Below, piece by piece: positions 60,493 to 64,000 of a DNA stretch of 64,000 bases. The position numbers and the translations under genes are program-made. Position 1 is the first letter of the stretch. Every line of letters starts with the position of its first letter. A model generated the notes under the pieces. The model worked only from the letters and a program-made list of their open reading frames with translations, was not told where the DNA came from and searched no databases. The DNA comes from Singulisphaera acidiphila DSM 18658 (GTDB lineage: Bacteria; Planctomycetota; Planctomycetia; Isosphaerales; Isosphaeraceae): contig NC_019892.1 of NCBI RefSeq assembly GCF_000242455.2, positions 4,030,001-4,094,000 on the forward strand, read 5' to 3'.

Positions 60493-60723
60493 CGGCGGCT
60501 CGATCGGCCTGGGCACAAAAGACCACGGTCTGGAGTTCTCACCACCGACGGTCTCGGGCCGTGTGTCTCGACTGGTTTCCATTGATCCCCCAAGTCGTGT
60601 AAAGGGGGGGGAGTCGCCAAGGAGCGTGCTATCCACCGGGACGATCCGGGGCTCGGCCATGCCGGGCCCCGCGGCGGCAGATCATCCGCGCCCCTGCCGG
60701 CTTGACCGGGGCAGGACCTTCGC

Positions 60724-61194
60724 TCAAGACGTCCCTTGGTCGGCTTCCTCGAGCAGATCGACGACGTTCTCACGCGTCTTCGCTTGCCTGAGAAAACTGA
60801 CGAAGCGTTCATCCTTCAGGTGACGGGAGATATTCTCCAGGGCTCGAAGATGATCGCCAGGCTGGTTCGGGGGTGAAATCAGGAGAAAGAGGATGTCTAC
60901 GGGTTCGCCGTCCAGGGCCGCGAAGTCCACGCCGCGCCGGGAGAGGGCCACGGTCCCGATCAGGCGGTTGACGGTGGGGTGCCGGGTATGGGGAACCGCA
61001 ACCCCCTGACCGATTCCAGTCGAACCGAGCTCTTCGCGACCAAGAATCGCGCGGGAGACACTTTCCAGGTCCCCCTCGGCGAGCCGGCCAGCTTTAGCCA
61101 GGCTGCCCACGATCTCGCGGATCGCCTCTTCCTTGCCGGTTGCCTGAAGATCGACGAGGATCGCATCACTCACAACGAAATCCGATAACTTCAT
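60724..61194 (-). CDS. ptsN: PTS EIIA domain protein (PtsN-like)
   Basis: A 156-residue EIIA of the fructose/mannitol/nitrogen class. ATG 61194 follows GGAGGG; the Met at 61206 is less likely. It starts [19 protein letters not shown], and phospho-His69 is in [13 protein letters not shown], as in PtsN (His73 in E. coli). [24 protein letters not shown] closes the fold. No EIIB or EIIC partner is encoded nearby, so it probably regulates other proteins according to its phosphorylation state, as in the nitrogen-related PTS. It lies between hpf and ptsH. Confidence 0.92.
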   Translation of the reverse strand: MKLSDFVVSDAILVDLQATGKEEAIREIVGSLAKAGRLAEGDLESVSRAILGREELGSTGIGQGVAVPHTRHPTVNRLIGTVALSRRGVDFAALDGEPVDILFLLISPPNQPGDHLRALENISRHLKDERFVSFLRQAKTRENVVDLLEEADQGTS

Positions 61195-61375
61195 CCAGCC
61201 CTCCATCGACGTGCCACCGGCCTACCAACCTGCCGCTTTTGCGTAAGAACTCAAAAAAACGTCGAACAGGACGCCCCTGTCGGTCAACTCGACCGAGAGA
61301 CAACCCGGACGTCTTGAGACTCGCAAATCTTGGCGTAGGGAGTATCTAGGCGCAGTCGAAACTCATGCGATCGGG

Positions 61376-61735
61376 TCACGCCGGCTCCGGGGACTCAGGT
61401 AGGTCTTCCGACACGGGGGAGATTTCACCGAGTGAAACATCGCCCTTGTGGTGCGTCACCTTTTCCTTGTACCGGCGAAGCTGTTGTTCGATCTTGTGAA
61501 CGCACTGGTCCATCGCCGATTCAGGAGTCGGCCCCTCTTCGCGTGCGATGAAGTCGTGCTTGTGCTCGGCCGAAACAAAAATTTCCACTTGCCAGGAGTG
61601 CTTGAGGTGTTCGACCTCGACCTCGATCGCCATCAGCCGACCGAAGTATTTGAGTAGCTTCTCGGCCTTATCGTGGATGTGTGCCTGAGTTTCCGGCACC
61701 AGGCCGCCATGGCGGGTCGATATCTCGATGTGCAC
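61376..61735 (-). CDS. hpf: Ribosome hibernation promoting factor (HPF/RaiA, short form)
   Basis: A 119-residue protein. The start is GTG 61735, seven bases after AAGGAG. The sequence follows the HPF/YfiA fold: MHIEISTRHGGLVPETQAHIHDKAEKL, MAIEVEVEHLKHSWQVEIFVSAEHKHDFIARE and AMDQCVHKIEQQLRRYKEKV. It binds the 30S A/P-site region and silences ribosomes in resting cells. It lacks the long C-terminal dimerisation domain. Placement next to ptsN is a well-known conserved arrangement (usually with rpoN, absent here). Confidence 0.93.
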   Translation of the reverse strand: MHIEISTRHGGLVPETQAHIHDKAEKLLKYFGRLMAIEVEVEHLKHSWQVEIFVSAEHKHDFIAREEGPTPESAMDQCVHKIEQQLRRYKEKVTHHKGDVSLGEISPVSEDLPESPEPA

Positions 61736-62093
61736 CCGTCCGCTCCTTACCTAGTCATCCCGCCTGCCCGGAACGATGTTACGGGCGTGACCAAAGAGTA
61801 ACCCCCACGGACCATTCCGGTCAAGTGTTCTCCGAGAGGTTGTTAGCCGGGCCAGGCCGTCGGCGACGACTCCGAAGAATGAATCTGGGACACAGAGTTG
61901 CGTGATCGAGGGTCTTTCGCCCCCCTCAACCATGCCGTATCGTTGGAGCCCGAGCACGACCTCCCTCCCAATCAAGGGCCCGCTTGAGCAGGTTTCGCCC
62001 GCCGGAATTGAACTTCCGCCGGGCGGGTCGTGGGAAATCCGGACGGTGCGAGGCGGTTTCGTCTCCCCGTCCGACACGTGCCCTGAACCAGGA
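61736..62093. other. Divergent intergenic region hpf / lctP
   Basis: About 360 bases. The plus-strand frame stays open from 61902 but is not protein-like before 62094. GC-rich imperfect repeats occur near 61995-62030. Promoters for both neighbours should lie here. Confidence 0.5.
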
Positions 62094-63818
62094 ATGAGGA
62101 GCGACCTCGCCGTGTGGACGCAAGTCTATGACCCCCTAGGTAACTGGCCGCTCTCGACGCTCATGGCCGCGCTTCCGGTTCTCGTCCTCCTCGGGCTTCT
62201 GGCCTCGGGGAAAATGGGGGCGTGGCAAGCGGCTCTGTGTGGGTTACTCACCGCCTCCGTGGTGGCGGCGACGGTCTTCAGGATGCCCCCGGAGATGATT
62301 CTGGCCAGCGTGGGGGTCGGAGTGATCTTCGCCTTGTTCCGGATCGTTTGGCTGATCGTGGCGGCCGTCTTCCTGTACGACATCGCGGTGGCGACCGGGC
62401 AGTTCGACGTGATGAAGGCGTCGATCGCCCGGCTCTCCGGAGACCGTCGGCTTCAAGCTGTTCTGGTCGCCTTCTCGTTCGGGGCCTTTATTGAAGGCGC
62501 CGCGGGGTTCGGAGCCCCCGTGGCCATCTCGGCCGCGTTCCTCGTCGGCCTGGGATTCCAGCCTTTTCAGGCGGCCTTGCTCTGCCTGATCGCCAACACC
62601 GCGCCGGTGGCCTGGGGGGCGATCGGCACACCGATCCTGACCCTGAGTAAGGTGACCGAACTCGACGTCGAAGCCCTCAGCGCCACCGCTGGGCGGATCC
62701 TCCCCTTTCTCTCCCTGCTCATCCCCTTCTGGCTGGTCCGGACGATGACCGGGTGGCGGCAGACGTTCGCCGTCTGGCCGGCCCTTCTGGTGGTCGGCGG
62801 CACATTCGCCGGGATTCAGTTCGCCTGGTCCAACTTCGTCGGCTTCGAGCTGGTCGACCTGGTCTCAGCCGTCGGCAGCCTGGTGGCCGGCGTGGTCCTC
62901 CTCCAGTTCTGGAGGCCCAAGGACGAGTGGCGGTTCGCGCATGAGGAGGAGTCGGATAAAGAAGTCAGACCCCACGATCCCACCCACCAGCCGCTGACCG
63001 CCGGCCGGGTCGCGCGGGCCTGGATGCCGTTCGGCCTCCTCTCGCTGACGGTCCTCGTCTGGGGAATTCCCGCGATCGCCCCCCTGGGGACGCCGGCCGT
63101 CAAGGACTGGCTGGACACCCGCACCTCGTGGAAGCCGGCGATGATCGGACTCCACGAGAAAGTGGCCAAGGGAGAAGCCGTGACCGGCCACGCGCATCCC
63201 GAGCCGAAGGACTACGAAAAGGCAACGGTCGACCTCGTCCCCGTCTCTTCGACCGGTACCGCAGTCTTCCTCGCAGCCATTTTGAGCGGCCTTCTCCTGG
63301 GGGTCGGGCCGGCCACGATGGCGGTGACGCTGGCCAAGACGGTGGCACGCATGGTTCCGGCGATCGCCGCAATTTTCTCCATGCTCGCGCTCGGGTTTGT
63401 CACCAAGTATTCGGGGATGGACGCCGTGCTCGGCCTCGCCTTCACGAGGACCGGCCCCTGGCTCTACCCGGTGTTCGGCACCATGCTGGGCTGGCTCGGG
63501 GTCGCCCTGACCGGTTCCGATACCTCGAGCAACGTCCTCTTCGGCAACCTGCAAAAGATCACGGCGAAGAAGCTGGGACTCAACCCGATCTTGATGGCCG
63601 CGGCCAACACGACCGGAGGAGTCATGGGCAAAATGATTGACGCGCAGTCAATTGTCGTGGCAGCCGCAGCGACCGGTGAAGGAGGCCGCGAGGGCGAATT
63701 GCTCCGCGCTGTCCTCTGGCACAGCGTGGCGCTGGCCCTCATCGTCGGCGTCATCGTCTGGATCTATGCCCACGTCACCCCTTGGATGGTCGCCATGCCC
63801 CCCGTGGTCAGCTACTGA
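62094..63818 (+). CDS. lctP: L-lactate/glycolate permease (LctP family)
   Basis: A 574-residue inner-membrane transporter with about 13 helices, importing lactate or glycolate with protons. The start MRSDLAVWTQVYDPLGNWPLSTLMAALPVL matches the family; GTG 62112 with GAGGAG ten bases upstream is an alternative. Family blocks include FGAFIEGAAGFGAPVAISAAFLVGLGF, NTAPVAWGAIGTPI, TGSDTSSNVLFGNLQ and NTTGGVMGKMIDAQSIVVA. A hydrophilic loop of about 35 residues follows helix 8 (EEESDKEVRPHDPTH). No lactate dehydrogenase or regulator is adjacent within the window. Confidence 0.94.
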   Translation: MRSDLAVWTQVYDPLGNWPLSTLMAALPVLVLLGLLASGKMGAWQAALCGLLTASVVAATVFRMPPEMILASVGVGVIFALFRIVWLIVAAVFLYDIAVATGQFDVMKASIARLSGDRRLQAVLVAFSFGAFIEGAAGFGAPVAISAAFLVGLGFQPFQAALLCLIANTAPVAWGAIGTPILTLSKVTELDVEALSATAGRILPFLSLLIPFWLVRTMTGWRQTFAVWPALLVVGGTFAGIQFAWSNFVGFELVDLVSAVGSLVAGVVLLQFWRPKDEWRFAHEEESDKEVRPHDPTHQPLTAGRVARAWMPFGLLSLTVLVWGIPAIAPLGTPAVKDWLDTRTSWKPAMIGLHEKVAKGEAVTGHAHPEPKDYEKATVDLVPVSSTGTAVFLAAILSGLLLGVGPATMAVTLAKTVARMVPAIAAIFSMLALGFVTKYSGMDAVLGLAFTRTGPWLYPVFGTMLGWLGVALTGSDTSSNVLFGNLQKITAKKLGLNPILMAAANTTGGVMGKMIDAQSIVVAAAATGEGGREGELLRAVLWHSVALALIVGVIVWIYAHVTPWMVAMPPVVSY

Positions 63819-63871
63819 GAAATCCGTTCAACACCTCTGACGCGAGCGAAACTGTCCAGGCGAGGTGAAAG

Positions 63872-63925
63872 ACTAAAAATGCCCCGCTCTCCCCACCGAT
63901 TCGGTCAGGGAGACACGGGGCATTT
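63872..63925. terminator. Terminator between lctP and a convergent gene
   Basis: A 10-bp perfect stem, AAATGCCCCG with its complement (63877-63886 and 63916-63925), with further pairing inside the loop. On the minus strand it is followed by five U, so it fits best as the terminator of the gene entering from the right, and may serve lctP as well. Confidence 0.7.
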
Positions 63926-63954
63926 GAGGACAGGTGGGACATCCGACCCTTGAA

Positions 63955-63999
63955 TCAGCGATCCTTCCCTAGCGGGGAATAACCCGTAAAGGCCGGTAG
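63955..63999 (-). CDS. C-terminal end of a gene extending beyond the window
   Basis: A minus-strand frame enters at the window edge and ends LPAFTGYSPLGKDR, stop at 63955-63957. Only 14 residues are visible, so no family can be named. Support comes from the minus-strand-oriented terminator 30 bases past the stop. Confidence 0.3.
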   Translation of the reverse strand, partial: LPAFTGYSPLGKDR

Positions 64000-64000
64000 A

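Noticed and set aside
1-64000. tRNA or rRNA genes
   Set aside because: Scanning for T-loop consensus words with matching acceptor stems gave no candidate with a full cloverleaf; a covariance-model search would be decisive.

Overview
The window is chromosomal DNA from a planctomycete, most likely of the Isosphaeraceae type. The evidence is the gene set: a DUF1559 pilin-like protein, a PVC-type cytochrome c dehydrogenase with HEAT repeats, an ECF sigma factor translationally coupled to a Ser/Thr kinase, FHA proteins, a DUF4058 remnant, a B12-dependent class II ribonucleotide reductase and several planctomycete-type small orphans. The DNA is GC-rich with long overlapping open frames on both strands. 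Most of those frames are shadows of the genes listed. No tRNA, rRNA, CRISPR array, prophage or replication origin was found. All assignments come from reading the sequence; no database search was possible.

Layout. 1-3 kb: end of a DUF885 protein, a secreted Gly/Tyr-rich orphan and two FHA proteins. 3.3-11.2 kb: polytopic membrane proteins of glycosyltransferase type (including a GT87-like one), a hopanoid-type sugar epimerase and an altronate/galactarate dehydratase. 11.4-16.2 kb: a DUF4058 remnant, an ECF sigma/kinase/coiled-coil operon and a serine hydrolase. 16.2-17.2 kb: an eroded toxin gene with an intact antitoxin and a dispersed repeat. 17.2-23.3 kb, all minus strand: heme dehydrogenase, ceramidase-like protein, small lipoprotein, DUF1559 protein. 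24-28.6 kb: XylR-like regulator, PQQ-type sugar dehydrogenase and glycerol kinase. 28.8-32.6 kb: three tandem paralogous small membrane proteins, a membrane glycosyltransferase and a CBM9-like protein. 33.4-44.6 kb: TPR kinase, PSP1 protein, Zn/Cd-type P1B ATPase, NlpC/P60-like enzyme, DUF4432 epimerase-like protein, two small orphans and a DUF3500 protein. 45-48 kb: nrdJ. 48.8-51.3 kb: a second ECF sigma module. 51.3-53.2 kb: two deleted copies of one insertion sequence flanking a ParDE-type toxin-antitoxin pair. 53.3-58.1 kb: rplU, an RNase E/G with a roughly 600-residue internal insert, and its usual DUF2344 partner. 58.3-61.7 kb: ptsI, ptsH, ptsN and hpf. 62-63.8 kb: an L-lactate/glycolate permease, followed by the tail of a gene leaving the window.

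Functional threads. Sugar and sugar-acid use recurs (UxaA, XylR-like regulator, sugar dehydrogenase, GlpK, DUF4432, LctP). The ptsI-ptsH-ptsN-hpf group looks like a regulatory PTS with no visible sugar permease, placed next to ribosome hibernation. The DUF2344-RNase-L21 order is a conserved RNA/ribosome cluster. Signalling is heavy: two ECF sigma factors, two Ser/Thr kinases and two FHA proteins. The most unusual observations are the RNase E/G split inside its S1 domain by a low-complexity Arg/Glu/Pro region, a dispersed repeat inserted in frame in a membrane glycosyltransferase, the tandem trio of AERMKALELG membrane proteins, and the toxin-antitoxin pair between two internally deleted IS copies.
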